A DNA stretch of 64,000 nt from JAKFWF01 sp963732635 (GCA_963732635.1 CAVTAL010000022.1:181828-245827); one strand, 5' to 3'. Shown: positions 46,566 through 59,900, numbered from the stretch's first letter. Notes: generated by a model from the letters alone, not told the origin. Made by a program: numbers and translations.

Positions 46566-47735
46566 ATGCCCGTCCGCATTGTCGATGTGCGCGAGGTGAC
46601 GAAGCCGATCTCGTCGCCGATCCGCAACGCCTACATCGACTTCACCAAGATGACGACGAGCCTCGTCGCCATCGTCACCAACGTCGTGCGCAACGGCAAG
46701 CCGGTGGTCGGCTATGGCTTCAACTCGAACGGCCGCTACGGCCAGGGCGGACTGATCCGCGAGCGGTTCGCGCCCCGCCTGCTCGAAGCCGATCCAAAAT
46801 CGCTCGCCGACGCCGCGAGCGACAACCTCGACCCCGACAAGGTCTGGGCCGCCATGATGTCGAACGAGAAGCCGGGCGGCCACGGCGAGCGCTCGGTCGC
46901 GGTCGGCACCCTCGACATGGCGGTGTGGGACGCGGTCGCCAAGATCGCGGACAAGCCGCTGTTCCGGCTGCTCGCCGAACGCCACAACCGCGCGGCCGAC
47001 CCGAAGGTGTTCGTCTACGCGGCGGGCGGCTACTACTATCCCGGCAAGGACAACAGCGCGCTGTGCCGCGAAATGCGCAGCTACCTCGATCGCGGCTACA
47101 ACGTCGTCAAGATGAAGATCGGCGGAGCGTCGCTCGCCGAGGACCAGGGCCGCATCGAGTCGGTATTGAAGGAACTCGATGGCAAGGCGCGGCTCGCGGT
47201 CGACGCCAACGGCCGCTTCGATCTCGAAACCGCGATCGCCTACGCCAAGATGCTGCGGGCCTATCCGCTGTTCTGGTACGAGGAAGCCGGCGATCCGCTC
47301 GACTACCAGTTGCAGGCCAACCTCGCCGACTTCTACCCTGGCCCGATGGCGACCGGCGAGAACCTGTTCAGCCACCATGATGCGCGCAACCTGATCCGCT
47401 ATGGCGGCATGCGGCCGGATCGCGACTGGCTGCAGTTCGACTGCGCGCTTTCATACGGCCTGTGCGAGTACCAGCGCACGCTCGAAGTTCTGAAGGTCCA
47501 CGGCTGGTCGCCGTCACGATGCGTGCCGCATGGCGGCCACCAGATGTCGCTCAACATCGCGGCGGGCCTCGGGCTCGGCGGCAACGAAAGCTACCCCGAC
47601 CTGTTCCAGCCTTACGGCGGCTTTCCCGATGGGGTGAAAGTGATCGACGGCCACATCACCATGCCCGACCTGCCCGGCATCGGCTTCGAGGGCAAGTCTG
47701 ATCTCGCCAAGGAAATGAGCGCGCTCAGCGCCTGA
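46566..47735 (+). CDS. tarD: D(-)-tartrate dehydratase, enolase superfamily
   Basis: The 389-aa protein closely fits the Bradyrhizobium D(-)-tartrate dehydratase pattern: VREVTKPISSPIRNAYIDF, YGFNSNGRYGQGG, the KMKIGG lysine motif, metal ligands in VDANGRF, EEAGDP and TGEN, and the late CVPHGGHQMSLN histidine. It dehydrates D(-)-tartrate to oxaloacetate with Mg2+. The ATG at 46566 matches the family start; upstream in-frame residues belong to repeat-derived DNA. It is followed directly by an M24 peptidase and then a peptide-type ABC importer, possibly a catabolic unit. Confidence 0.9.
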   Translation: MPVRIVDVREVTKPISSPIRNAYIDFTKMTTSLVAIVTNVVRNGKPVVGYGFNSNGRYGQGGLIRERFAPRLLEADPKSLADAASDNLDPDKVWAAMMSNEKPGGHGERSVAVGTLDMAVWDAVAKIADKPLFRLLAERHNRAADPKVFVYAAGGYYYPGKDNSALCREMRSYLDRGYNVVKMKIGGASLAEDQGRIESVLKELDGKARLAVDANGRFDLETAIAYAKMLRAYPLFWYEEAGDPLDYQLQANLADFYPGPMATGENLFSHHDARNLIRYGGMRPDRDWLQFDCALSYGLCEYQRTLEVLKVHGWSPSRCVPHGGHQMSLNIAAGLGLGGNESYPDLFQPYGGFPDGVKVIDGHITMPDLPGIGFEGKSDLAKEMSALSA

Positions 47736-47749
47736 TGGAGACGTTCAAG

Positions 47750-48967
47750 ATGACCATCGGCGTGGGCGGCTCGACCGCTACGAGGGAACTGGCGGCGATG
47801 AAGTCGATGCGCGGTGATGCGCCGCCAATCGACACTGCCGAACGTCAGCGCCGCATCGAACGGGCGCAAGCCCTGATGCAGGCCCAAGGCATCGACGCCA
47901 TCTGGCTCGACGTCTCGACCAGCCTGACCTATTTCACCGGCTTGCGTCTCGGCCGCAGCGAACGGCTGCACGGCGCATTGCTGCCGGCGAAGGGCGGTCT
48001 CACGTATCTGAGCCCCGCCTTCGAAGTCGAGAAGCTCAAGACCATGATCACACTGCCGGGCGAGATCGCCGCTTGGGACGAGCACGAGGACCCGACCGCG
48101 CTGCTGGTCGACACCTTGCGAGCACAGGGCATCGCGCGCGGCCGCATCGGCGTTGATGAGGCGACACCATTCGCCACCTTCGATGGCCTGCGCCGGGCCG
48201 GCAACTCCTACGATTACGTCAACGCCAGCTTGATCACATCCGCCTGCCGCAGCGCCAAGACCGAGGCAGAAATCGCGCTGATGCAGACGGCGAAGAACAT
48301 CACGCTGGAAGTGCACAAGGCCGCCGCCCGCATCCTGCACGTGGGGATAACGACGACCGAGGTGCAGGCGTTCATCGTCGACGCGCACGCCAAACTTGGC
48401 GCCGAAGGCCCGCCCGCCTTCAACATCGTGCTGTTCGGCGAAGCCACCGCCTATCCGCACGGCGTGCCCTATCCGCAGACGCTGAAGGACGGTGACATGG
48501 TGCTCGTCGACATCGGCGCGCCGGTCGACGGCTACCTGTCGGACCTCACCCGCACCTACGTATTCGGCACGCCCAGCGCCCGCCAACGCCAGATCTGGAA
48601 CCTGGAAAAGGCGGCCCAACTGGCTGCCTTCGATGCCGCCAAGCTCGGCGCACGCTGCGAGGACATCGATATCGCCGCCCGTGGTGTGATCGAGCAGGCC
48701 GGCTTCGGACCGGGTTACGCGACACCCGGCCTGCCGCACCGCACCGGCCATGGCATCGGCCTCGACGTGCATGAGACACCCTATATCGTCAAGGGCGACA
48801 AGACCGTCCTGGCGCCGGGAATGACGTTCTCGATCGAACCGATGATCTGCATCTACGGCGAGTTCGGCGTCCGCCTCGAAGACCACATCCATATGACCGC
48901 GAGCGGTCCGCGCTGGTTCACCCCGCCCTCCCATACCGTGGACGATCCGTTCGGCTATGAGGCCTAA
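47750..48967 (+). CDS. M24 family metallopeptidase (Xaa-Pro aminopeptidase-like)
   Basis: The protein of about 405 aa has a creatinase-like N-terminal domain and a pita-bread catalytic domain with the five metal ligands: Asp in VLVDIGAP, Asp in SDLTRTY, His in RTGHGIG, Glu in FSIEPM and Glu in RLEDHIH. It would cleave Xaa-Pro bonds or act as a related amidinohydrolase. The ATG at 47750 has GGAG nine bases upstream; the in-frame ATG at 47735 overlaps the tarD stop. Proximity to a dipeptide/oligopeptide importer suggests use of imported peptides. Confidence 0.85.
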   Translation: MTIGVGGSTATRELAAMKSMRGDAPPIDTAERQRRIERAQALMQAQGIDAIWLDVSTSLTYFTGLRLGRSERLHGALLPAKGGLTYLSPAFEVEKLKTMITLPGEIAAWDEHEDPTALLVDTLRAQGIARGRIGVDEATPFATFDGLRRAGNSYDYVNASLITSACRSAKTEAEIALMQTAKNITLEVHKAAARILHVGITTTEVQAFIVDAHAKLGAEGPPAFNIVLFGEATAYPHGVPYPQTLKDGDMVLVDIGAPVDGYLSDLTRTYVFGTPSARQRQIWNLEKAAQLAAFDAAKLGARCEDIDIAARGVIEQAGFGPGYATPGLPHRTGHGIGLDVHETPYIVKGDKTVLAPGMTFSIEPMICIYGEFGVRLEDHIHMTASGPRWFTPPSHTVDDPFGYEA

Positions 48968-49165
48968 GTTGTGGCACCATCCTGACGCCTGCCAAATTCG
49001 CGAAACGCCGTTTCCTCGTTGGCGAATAATCCGTGGCGTGTTTCTGCGGAAGTTCCCTTTCGCGCAAATTCACTCTCGAATTGCGCAGATCGTGAAAACG
49101 CGCTTCAATGCGGGCTTGGGTTGCCCTCGGCCACCCAAGAGATTGACCCAGTCAGGGAGAGACAT

Positions 49166-50761
49166 ATGCGATTTAAGGCAGGACGCGTTTGCGCGGCCGG
49201 GCTCGCGGCACTTTGTGTCGCAGCGGCGCCAGCGATGGCCAAGACGTTGGTTTACTGCTCGGAAGGCAGCCCAGAGAACTTCACACCGGCGATCAATACC
49301 ACCGGCACCAGCTTCGATGCGGCACGCCCGGTGTACAATCAGCTGGTCGAGTTCGAGCGCGGCTCGGCAAAGGTCGTTCCCGGCCTCGCCGAGAGCTATG
49401 AGATCGCCGAAGGCGGTACCGTCATCACCTTCAAGTTGCGCAAGGGCGTGAAGTGGCATTCGTCGGCCAGCTTCAAGCCGACACGCGACTTCAATGCCGA
49501 TGACGTGCTGTGGTCGTTCAACCGTCAGTGGAAAGCGGATCATCCCTACGCCAAGGTTTCCGGCGGCAAGTACGACTACTTCGCCGACATGAAGATGGGC
49601 ACGTTGATGAAGTCGCTCGACAAGGTCGACGACTACACCGTCAAGATGACGCTGACCGAGCCCAATGCACCGATGATGGCGAACCTCGCCATGGACTTCG
49701 CGTCGATCCACTCAGCCGAATACGCCGAGGCGATGACCAAGGCCGGCAAGCCCGAAGCAGTCGACCAGCAGCCGATCGGCACCGGTCCGTTCTCCTTCGT
49801 CGCCTACCAGAAGGACGCGGTGATCCGCTTCAAGAAGAACCCCGATTACTGGGGTGAGAAGGCACTGGTCGACGATCTCGTCTATGCCATCACGCCGGAC
49901 CCGACCGCGCGCTATTCGAAGATGAAGGCTGGCGAGTGCCACTTCATCATCGCGCCGCGCCCGGCCGACCTCGCCGAGATGCAGAAGGACCCGACCCTGA
50001 AGGTGATCAATCAGGCCGGCCTCAACATCGCCTACTGGGCCTTCAATGTGACGAAGGCGCCGTTCGACAAGAAGGAAGTGCGGCAGGCGTTCAATATGTC
50101 GATCGACAAGAACGCCATCATTCGCGACGTCTACCTTGGCGCCGGGCAGGCTGCCAAGAACCTGATCCCGCCGATCCTGTGGTCCTACAACGACGCGGTC
50201 AAGGACTACGCCTACGATCCGGAGAAGGCCAAGGCGATGCTGAAAGCCGCCGGTGTCACCACGCCGATGGAAATCGACCTGTGGTACATGCCGGTGCAGC
50301 GCCCCTATAACCCGAACGCCAAGCGCATCGCCGAAATGATGCAGGCGGATCTGGCCAAGGTCGGCGTCAATGCCAAGCTCGTCACCTACGAGTGGGGCGA
50401 GTACCGCAAGCGCGCCCAGCAGGGCGAGCACACCACCGCGCAACTCGGCTGGACCGGCGACAACGGCGATCCCGACAACTTCTTCTTCCTGCGCGGCTGC
50501 ACAGGTGCCCGCGCTGGCGGACAGAACATCACCAAATGGTGCAACAAGGAATACGACGAGTTGCTGAGCAAGGCGGCCAAGCTTTCCGACGTCGCCGAGC
50601 GCACCAAGATCTACGAGCGCATGCAGGTGATCGAGCACGAAGAAGCGCCCGATCTGAAGATCGCCCACTCGGTGGTCTACGAGGCCATGCGCAAGGAAGT
50701 CGAGGGCTTCAAGCAGGGTCCGTTCGGCGGCCACAAGTTCAACGGCGTCGACGTGAAGTGA
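49166..50761 (+). CDS. dppA: peptide ABC transporter substrate-binding protein (DppA-like)
   Basis: The 531-aa protein has a signal peptide (MRFKAGRVCAAGLAALCVAAAPAMA) and the family 5 binding fold: TLVYCSEGSPENFTPAINT, GTSFDAARPVYNQL, VVPGLAESYEI, LRKGVKWH, GTGPFSFVAYQKDAVI and QLGWTGDNGDPDNFFF. This is the dipeptide/heme-type DppA pattern. The ATG at 49166 follows AGGGAGA at proper distance. The permease and ATPase genes follow after a 284-bp spacer holding an inverted repeat, an arrangement that often raises the level of the binding-protein message. Confidence 0.9.
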   Translation: MRFKAGRVCAAGLAALCVAAAPAMAKTLVYCSEGSPENFTPAINTTGTSFDAARPVYNQLVEFERGSAKVVPGLAESYEIAEGGTVITFKLRKGVKWHSSASFKPTRDFNADDVLWSFNRQWKADHPYAKVSGGKYDYFADMKMGTLMKSLDKVDDYTVKMTLTEPNAPMMANLAMDFASIHSAEYAEAMTKAGKPEAVDQQPIGTGPFSFVAYQKDAVIRFKKNPDYWGEKALVDDLVYAITPDPTARYSKMKAGECHFIIAPRPADLAEMQKDPTLKVINQAGLNIAYWAFNVTKAPFDKKEVRQAFNMSIDKNAIIRDVYLGAGQAAKNLIPPILWSYNDAVKDYAYDPEKAKAMLKAAGVTTPMEIDLWYMPVQRPYNPNAKRIAEMMQADLAKVGVNAKLVTYEWGEYRKRAQQGEHTTAQLGWTGDNGDPDNFFFLRGCTGARAGGQNITKWCNKEYDELLSKAAKLSDVAERTKIYERMQVIEHEEAPDLKIAHSVVYEAMRKEVEGFKQGPFGGHKFNGVDVK

Positions 50762-50851
50762 GTGCTTTCGGTGTTAGGCGTCAGCCTGGCACCGAATTGC
50801 CCCCAACATGGTGCCTGGCCGAAACTAGGCACCCACCCACCACCCCACAGG

Positions 50852-50948
50852 TGTCATCCCGGGGCTCGTCCCCGGGACCCATGGTGCCAAGGCTTCCAAC
50901 ATCGAAGATTAGGCACGATGGGTCCCGGCAATGCATGCCGGGATGACA
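50852..50948. repeat. inverted REP-like pair in the dppA-dppB spacer
   Basis: TGTCATCCCGGGGCTCGTCC at the left (itself a hairpin with CCCGGGACCC) is mirrored by GGGTCCCGGCA...TGCCGGGATGACA at the right. The resulting long stem between dppA and dppB could stabilise the dppA message. It differs from the 46-kb elements in core sequence but has the same GTCATCC outer arm. Confidence 0.7.
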
Positions 50949-51045
50949 GTTTTGATGTGTCTGCCACTATGCGAAACCTGAACCACCCTTTCCCGCTCGC
51001 CAGATACAAGCAGGGCAAGGTGACAACACCGGTCCCGACCGCCTC

Positions 51046-52048
<1,003 letters not shown>

Positions 52049-52059
<11 letters not shown>

Positions 52060-52966
52060 CGCCACCGTCGCAACCACGACCGCCGAGCCTGCGATCTACG
52101 CACCGCAGTCGCCGCTCGCCGCCTTCTGGGCCGCTTTCAAGGAGAACAAGGGCGCCGTCGGTGGCATGTGCGTGCTGGCCTTCGTCAGCATCGTCGCCAT
52201 CCTCGCCGATTTCGTCGCGCCGCACTCGCCGCTGGAACAGTACCGCGATGCGGTACGCGCGCCGCCGGTGTGGGAGCAAGGCGGCTCGTGGAAATTCATC
52301 CTCGGCACCGACGGCCTCGGGCGCGACATGCTTTCGCGCATCATCTACGGCGCACGCGTGTCGCTGTTCATCGGCCTAACCGTGATGTGCGTGTCATTCG
52401 TGATCGGCGTGGTCTTAGGCCTCGTCGCCGCCTTCTCGAAGCCCTGGGTCGACGTCGTCATCACCCGAGCCATGGACCTGATCATGGCAGTGCCCGGCCT
52501 CGTTCTCGCGATCCTGATCGTCGCCGTGCTGGGACCGAGCCTGACCAACACCATCGTCGCCGTGACGGTTGTATTCCTGCCTCGCTACGTGCGCCTCGTG
52601 CGCGCGTCCGCAATGAGCGAACTCAGCAAGGAATATGTGACAGCGGCCAAGGTGATCGGGGTCAAGAAGCTCCGCCTGATGTTTTCGACCGTGCTGCCGA
52701 ATTGCCTCGCCCCCTTGATTGTGCAGTCAGCACTTGGCGTGTCCGAAGCAATCCTGGAAGCCGCGGCACTGGGCTTTCTCGGCCTTGGCGCGCAGCCGCC
52801 GGTTTCCGAATGGGGGGCGATGCTGGCCGACGCCCGCGAATTCATCCGCTCAAACCCTTGGATCGTGACGTTCCCGGGCCTCGCCATCCTGATCACCGTG
52901 GTGTCGATCAACCTGATGGGCGACGGTTTGCGAGATGCGCTCGACCCCAAGATGCAGAGGTCGTAA
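52049..52966 (+). CDS. dppC: peptide ABC transporter permease (DppC-like)
   Basis: The 305-aa inner-membrane protein has the DppC arrangement: a cytoplasmic N-terminus, one helix (GMCVLAFVSIVAILADFVAP), the GTDGLGRDMLSRIIYGARVSL element, and the coupling loop SKEYVTAAKVIGVKKLRLMF, ending with NLMGDGLRDALDPK. The ATG at 52049 overlaps dppB and has GGATCC just upstream. It pairs with DppB to form the translocation path. Confidence 0.9.
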
Positions 52967-52971
52967 CCGCC

Positions 52972-53957
<986 letters not shown>

Positions 53958-53961
<4 letters not shown>

Positions 53962-54914
53962 CCGTCGTCCTCGAAGCCCGCAACCTGACCCGCACTTACG
54001 AAGTCAGCCGCAGTCTGTTCGCGAAGCCGGCCTCGGTGAAGGCGCTGGTGGACGTCTCGTTTCAGCTTGAATCCGGCAAGACGCTGGCCGTAGTGGGCGA
54101 GTCCGGTTCGGGCAAGTCGACGCTGGCCCGACTGATCACGCTGATCGAGGAGCCGACCGCCGGCTCGCTCGTCATCAATGGAAAGGATCTCGGCGCCGTC
54201 GGCTCGGACATGCGGCAGGAATTGCGCCGACAAATCCAGATCGTGTTCCAGAACCCCTATGGCTCGCTCAATCCGCGCCAGAAGGTCGGCAAGGCACTGG
54301 AAGAGCCGCTGCTGGTCAACACCGATATGAGCGCCGCCGACCGCACCGCCGCCGCTCGCGCCATGATGGCGAAGGTGGGCCTGCGGCCCGAATTCTACGA
54401 TCGCTATCCGCACATGTTTTCGGGCGGCCAACGCCAGCGCATCGCCATTGCGCGCGCACTGATGCTGAACCCGAAGATCCTGGTGCTGGACGAGCCGGTA
54501 TCGGCACTCGACGTGTCAATCCGCGCCCAGGTGCTGAACCTTCTGGCCGAGCTGCAGGAGGAATTCCAGCTCGCCTACCTGTTCATTTCGCACGACCTGT
54601 CGGTGGTTCGCCACATCGCCGACCGCGTGATGGTGATCTACCTTGGGCACGCAGTCGAAATCGGCACGCGCGAGGCGATATTCGCAGCGCCGCAGCACCC
54701 CTACACCCGCGCCCTGCTCGCGGCGACACCGGTCGCTGACCCAGATGCCAAGAAGGAGCGCATCATCCTCAAAGGCGAACTCCCATCGCCTTTCAATCCG
54801 CCGTCTGGCTGCGCCTTCCATCCGCGCTGCCCATTGGTCGCCGACCGTTGCCGCAGTCAGGAGCCCAGTCTGGAGCAGAAGAACGGCCGCGCGGTCGCTT
54901 GCTGGCAGGTTTGA
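53958..54914 (+). CDS. dppF: peptide ABC transporter ATP-binding protein (DppF-like)
   Basis: The 318-aa ATPase has Walker A GESGSGKST, QIVFQNPYGSLNPR, signature FSGGQRQR, Walker B ILVLDEPVSALD and the H-loop in FISHDLSVVRH, then the C-terminal PPSGCAFHPRCPL element. Its ATG overlaps the dppD stop by four bases. With DppD it drives peptide import. The operon ends before the tRNA gene on the other strand. Confidence 0.9.
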
Positions 54915-54929
54915 TCTTCTAGGATGAAC

Positions 54930-55003
54930 TGGAGCGGGCGAAGGGAATCGAACCCTCGTCAATAGCTTGGGAAGCTACCGCATTACCATTATGCTACGCC
55001 CGC
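54930..55003 (-). tRNA. tRNA-Gly (anticodon CCC)
   Basis: The minus strand folds as a cloverleaf: acceptor GCGGGCG with CGCCCGC, D arm GCAT...ATGC, anticodon stem GTAGC/GCTAT with loop TTCCCAA (anticodon CCC, reading GGG), and a T arm with GGTTCGATTCC. CCA is encoded at the 3' end (54932-54930). Confidence 0.92.
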
Positions 55004-55171
55004 ATCGCACGCATCCTAGCACAAGCGTCGGCGAAGGAAATAGTGCTCTCGCCGCCGCCGCAATTCTCACGCGGCCATAAAGCTATTGTGACTGTGTCGT
55101 GCACGGCGACGCGTGCTAAATCTTTCGTCAGCACCAAGGCAAGTACCGTTGCATGGTCAAGCGAGGAACGC

Positions 55172-56173
55172 GTGGACATTCGATCAGCCTCCCTGACGCC
55201 GACATCACTCGTCGATTTGCCGGCGCCAGGCAAATTTCGCGATCCGGACCGCACCGCGAAGGGGGATGCCCGGGCATCGGTGCCGCTGGCGCGCCTCGAC
55301 ACGCTGTGGATCAATACCGGCACGCTGTGCAACATCACCTGCCAGAATTGCTATATCGAATCGAGTCCACTCAATGACCGGCTCGCCTATATCAGCGCCA
55401 CCGAGTGCGCTGCCTATCTGGACGAGATCGCGGCACTCGATCTGCCGACAGGGGTCATCGGCTTCACCGGCGGCGAACCTTTTCTCAATCCGCATATGCT
55501 TGCCATGGCCGGCGACGCGCTGGCCCGCGGCCACAAAGTACTCATCCTCACTAACGGCATGCAGCCGATGCAACGCCCCAAGATCAAGCAAGGCTTGCTG
55601 GCACTGAAGGCGCAGCATGGCACCCGACTTACCTTACGCATCAGCCTCGACCATCATACCAAGGTGCTGCATGAGACCGAACGCGGCCGCAATACCTGGG
55701 ACAAGGCACTCGCCGGCATCGATTGGCTGGCCAGGAACGACTTCGATCTGGCGATCGCCGGCCGCACTTGCTGGGGCGAACCCGAGGCAAGCGAACGTGC
55801 CGGTTACGCTGCATTGATCATGGCTCGGGATTGGCCGGTGGACCCCAACGACAATGACCGCCTGATGTTGTTGCCCGAGATGGATGGCCTCGACGACGTA
55901 CCGGAAATCAGCACCGCCTGCTGGGGCATCCTGCACAAGTCGCCCGCCGACATCATGTGCGCGACAAGCCGCATGATCGTGAAGCGGAAAGGCGCCGCCA
56001 CCCCGGTTGTGGTGCCGTGCACATTGTTACCCTACGAGCCGGAATTCGAAATGGCGAACACCCTGCAGGCCTCGCTGACCGCGCACGGCGGCATGTTCGA
56101 CCACGGCGCGGTCAAATTATGCCATGTCAATTGCGCAAAATTCTGCGTTCTAGGCGGCGGTAGCTGCTCCTGA
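55172..56173 (+). CDS. radical SAM protein
   Basis: The 333-aa protein carries the radical SAM cluster motif CNITCQNC early, a GGEPFLNP SAM-binding segment, then ILTNGM and ISLDHH typical of the barrel. The C-terminus holds more cysteines (PCTLLP, CHVNCAKFCVLGGGSC), possibly for an auxiliary cluster. The GTG at 55172 has GAGGA five bases upstream; an in-frame ATG at 55043 would add 43 low-complexity residues. Reaction and partner are unknown. It is divergent from tRNA-Gly and convergent with mscL, with a shared hairpin after the stop. Confidence 0.8.
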   Translation: MDIRSASLTPTSLVDLPAPGKFRDPDRTAKGDARASVPLARLDTLWINTGTLCNITCQNCYIESSPLNDRLAYISATECAAYLDEIAALDLPTGVIGFTGGEPFLNPHMLAMAGDALARGHKVLILTNGMQPMQRPKIKQGLLALKAQHGTRLTLRISLDHHTKVLHETERGRNTWDKALAGIDWLARNDFDLAIAGRTCWGEPEASERAGYAALIMARDWPVDPNDNDRLMLLPEMDGLDDVPEISTACWGILHKSPADIMCATSRMIVKRKGAATPVVVPCTLLPYEPEFEMANTLQASLTAHGGMFDHGAVKLCHVNCAKFCVLGGGSCS

Positions 56174-56186
56174 TCGCGACCAACGT

Positions 56187-56219
56187 AAAAGGCCCCACAT
56201 CGACGACGATGCGGGGCCT
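56187..56219 (-). terminator. terminator between the radical SAM gene and mscL
   Basis: A 12-bp stem (GGCCCC-CATCG arms around CACGACGA-type loop; one G-U pair in the minus transcript) is followed on the minus strand by TTTTACG, 25 bp past the mscL stop. It could also serve the plus-strand gene. Confidence 0.7.
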
Positions 56220-56243
56220 GCCGACAAATATGACGAAGTGCGC

Positions 56244-56636
56244 TTATTTCTTGACGAGCGCGTCGCGGATTTCCTTGAGGTAGACCTCGGAGGCTGCCGG
56301 CGGAGGCGGCGCTGCAGCGGCGGCCGGGGCCGGCTTCTTCATGTTGTTCATCGCCTTGATCACCATGAACAGCACGAATGCGACGATCGCGAAGTCGATC
56401 AGCGCCTGCATGAACACGCCATACTTAATCAGCACCGGCTTGGCGGCGGTGCCGAGATTGATCCCCCAATCCTTGACGTCGACGCCGCTCATCATGAAGC
56501 TGATTGGCGGCATAAGGACGCCTTCCACCAGGGACGACACGACCTTGCCGAAGGCCGCGCCAATGATCACGCCAACGGCGAGGTCCACGACATTGCCCTT
56601 GAGGGCGAACTCCTTGAATTCGTCAATCATTCCCAT
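56244..56636 (-). CDS. mscL: large-conductance mechanosensitive channel
   Basis: The 130-aa protein is a typical MscL: MIDEFKEFALKGNVVDLAVG start, first helix VGVIIGAAFGKVVSSLVEGV, the periplasmic loop, second helix LIDFAIVAFVLFMVIKAM and a cytoplasmic Ala/Pro-rich linker before the C-terminal EIRDALVKK helix. It opens under membrane tension to release solutes on hypo-osmotic shock. A terminator follows. Confidence 0.95.
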   Translation of the reverse strand: MGMIDEFKEFALKGNVVDLAVGVIIGAAFGKVVSSLVEGVLMPPISFMMSGVDVKDWGINLGTAAKPVLIKYGVFMQALIDFAIVAFVLFMVIKAMNNMKKPAPAAAAAPPPPAASEVYLKEIRDALVKK

Positions 56637-56907
56637 CTGATCTCTCCTGATTGAGCATTAATACTTGAGGCACGCACGTTAGATGGCCAAGAACCAGCCG
56701 AATCCATCGGCGGCCACGCTAATTCAACTCGTTCGCGCATACAATCGTCCCTCCACGAATACTGTCGCTACGATTCGCGATAGTCAGCACTCTCCGCGAC
56801 CGCGAAAGGACAATTCGAGCGACGGATGGACATTTCAGACAGCATTGCCCACTCTGCCGGCAGTTCCTACGAACACACATCTTCACCACGCGCAGGCAAC
56901 GTCGATC

Positions 56908-59900
56908 ATGTTTCAGACAGGCGCCATCGTCGCCTTGGCGGTTGGATATGTCGGCGCCTTGTTCACCGTCGCTTGGCTTGGCGACCGGCTGGTGCGTTCC
57001 AACGCCGGCAAAAAAGGCCGGCCGATCATCTATTCGCTGACACTTGGCGTCTACTGCACGTCATGGACCTTCTTCGGCAGCGTCGGGCTCGCCAACACCA
57101 CAGGCTACGATTTCCTGCCCGTTTATATCGGTCCGATCCTGCTGTTCGCGGTCGGCTGGCCGCTGATCCTGCGAATTGTGCGCCTGGCAAAGAGCCAGAA
57201 CCTGACCTCGGTCGCCGACTTCCTGGCGGCCCGCTACGGCAAGAGCCCGGCGGTGGCCGCGATCGTCACCCTGGTCGCCGTGGTCGGCACGCTGCCCTAC
57301 ATCGCGTTGCAGCTGAAGGCAGTGGTGACTTCCACCGAAGTGTTGCTTGGCAATAGCCCGCTGATCCCAATTTCATTGCCCGAGATCGGCATTCTCGAAA
57401 CTGCCTTCGTGGTGGCGTTGGCGCTGGCATTGTTCGCGGTGCTGTTTGGAACACGGCACATTGACGCCACCGAGCACCAAGACGGCCTGATGGTCGCGGT
57501 GGCGACCGAATCCCTGGTCAAACTCGCTGCCTTCCTGACGGTCGGCCTGTTCGTGCTCTACTCGGTGTTCGGAGGTTTTCAGGGCTTTGCCGACCATGCC
57601 CGGACCAACTTGCAGTTCGATGACGTATTTGGCCGACCATTCGACGGCGGCAAGTGGCTGACGATTGTATTCCTCAGCCTCGTTTCCGCGATTTTACTGC
57701 CGCGCCAGTTCCACGTCACCGTGGTCGAGAACCACTCCGAACGCGAAATCAAGCGCGCCGCCTGGATGTTCCCGCTTTATCTGGTGCTGATCAACCTGTT
57801 CGTGGTGCCGATCGCGGCCGCCGGCCTCTACACCTTCGCGCGCGGCATCGTCGAGCCAGACATGCTGGTTATCGCATTGCCGATGGCAAAAGGCGCCGAC
57901 GTCGTCACCGTGCTCGCCTACATCGGCGGCCTGTCGGCCGCGACCGCAATGGTCATCGTTGAATCGGTGGCATTATCGATCATGGTCTCGAACGGACTGG
58001 TCGTGCCGGCGATGCTGCGCCACGGGTGGCTCGATGCCGATCCGCAGGAAGACCTCGCCGGCCGGCTACTCGTGATCCGCCGCGTCGCCATTTTCGGCAT
58101 CGTACTGGCCGGCTATCTCGTGCATCGGGCGCTCGGACAATCGCAAGGACTTGCGGCCATCGGCCTGGTTTCGTTCGCGGCAATCGCCCAGTTGGCGCCG
58201 GCGTTCTTTCTCGGACTGGTCTGGAGCAAGGGGACTGCGCGGGGCGCCATCGCCGGAATCATGGCTGGCTTCGCGGTCTGGGCCTACACGCTACTGCTGC
58301 CCTGGGTGGTGAAAGCTGGGCTCCTGCCATCCTCGCTCCTGACGTTCGGGCCGTTCGGCATCGCATGGTTGAAGCCACAAGCGTTGCTCTATCTGAAATT
58401 CGAGCCACTCACCCACGGCGTGCTGTGGAGTCTGGCCGCCAATCTCACCGCATTTTTCACCGTTTCGCTATTGCGCTCACCGGAGCCGGTCGAGCGGTTG
58501 CAGGCGCACGTTTTCATCAATGACGATACCCAGCGGCTGAACCATGTGCCGCTGTCAGGCGCGTTCCGACTTTGGCGCACATCGATCACGATCGGCGACC
58601 TGCAGGCGACCGCGGCCCGCTATCTTGGCGCCGAGCGCGCGGAACGCTCGTTTGCTGCATACGCCATCGCGTTGCGGCCAGGACAGCCGAATTCACTTCG
58701 CCTCGACGCCGAGGCCGATATCCAGTTCCTGCGCTTTACCGAACGACTACTGACCAGCGCCATCGGGGCCGCCTCTGCGCGACTCGTGCTCGGATTGCTG
58801 TTGCGGCGGTCGAACATCGGCAACCAATCGGCGCTGCGACTGCTCGATGACGCCTCGGAGGCACTGCAATACAATCGCGACCTGCTGCAATCGGCGCTTG
58901 ATCAGGTGCGACACGGGCTTGGTGTGTTTGATGCGGATATGCGGCTGATTTGCTGGAACAGGCAGTTTCGCGAACTGCTCGATCTGCCGAACGACATGGT
59001 TCGCGTCGGCGTGCCGATGGCAATTGTTCTCAAGCACTGTGCCGAGCGCGGCGACTTCGGCCCTGGCTTACCCGAGCAGCGCGTTGCCGAACGCATGAGC
59101 CGGCTTTCACAAGCCAAGGAAACATTCGTCGAGCGGCCAGGTGGTAGCGAGCGAATACTGGAAGTGCGTACGGCGTTCATGCCGCAGGGCGGCATCGTCG
59201 CCACGTATTCCGATATTACGGAGCGGGTGGCAGCCTCGAACGCGCTGGCGGCCGCCAACGAAAGCCTCGAGAGGCGCGTCGCCGAGCGCACGGCTGAACT
59301 GACCGACGTCAATCAGAAACTCGAAACCGCCAAGGCCAAGGCAGACGAAGCCAACCTCGACAAGACCCGCTTCCTGGCCGCGGCGAGTCACGACCTGTTG
59401 CAGCCGCTCAACGCCGCGCGCCTCTATGCGGCGAGCCTCGTCGAGCGCGCCACCGTTGGCTCCGAAGCGCAGATGGCTCGCAATATCGATGCCTCGCTGA
59501 GTTCGGTCGAAGAGATCCTGAGCGCATTGATTGACCTGTCGCGAATGGACGCCGGCCATCTTGAGCCGGAGATCAGTGACGTCTCGCTCAACGAAATCTT
59601 CCAACGCATGCAGGTAGAATTCGAACCGCTTGCCCAGGCAAAAAACTTGCGGCTGCGCATGGTGCCGACCTCGCTATGGGTGCGCGCCGACCGGCGATTG
59701 ACCAGGCGGCTACTGCAAAATCTGGTCTCGAACGCCATCAAATATACGCCCAGCGGCACCGTGCTGCTCGGTGCCCGCCGAAGGGCGAACGGCGTCGTCA
59801 TTCAAGTGATTGATTCCGGGCCAGGCATTCCTGCCTCGCAGCATGATTTGATCTTCAAGGAGTTCCAACGGCTCAAGGAGAATTCACGGACGGTTCCGGG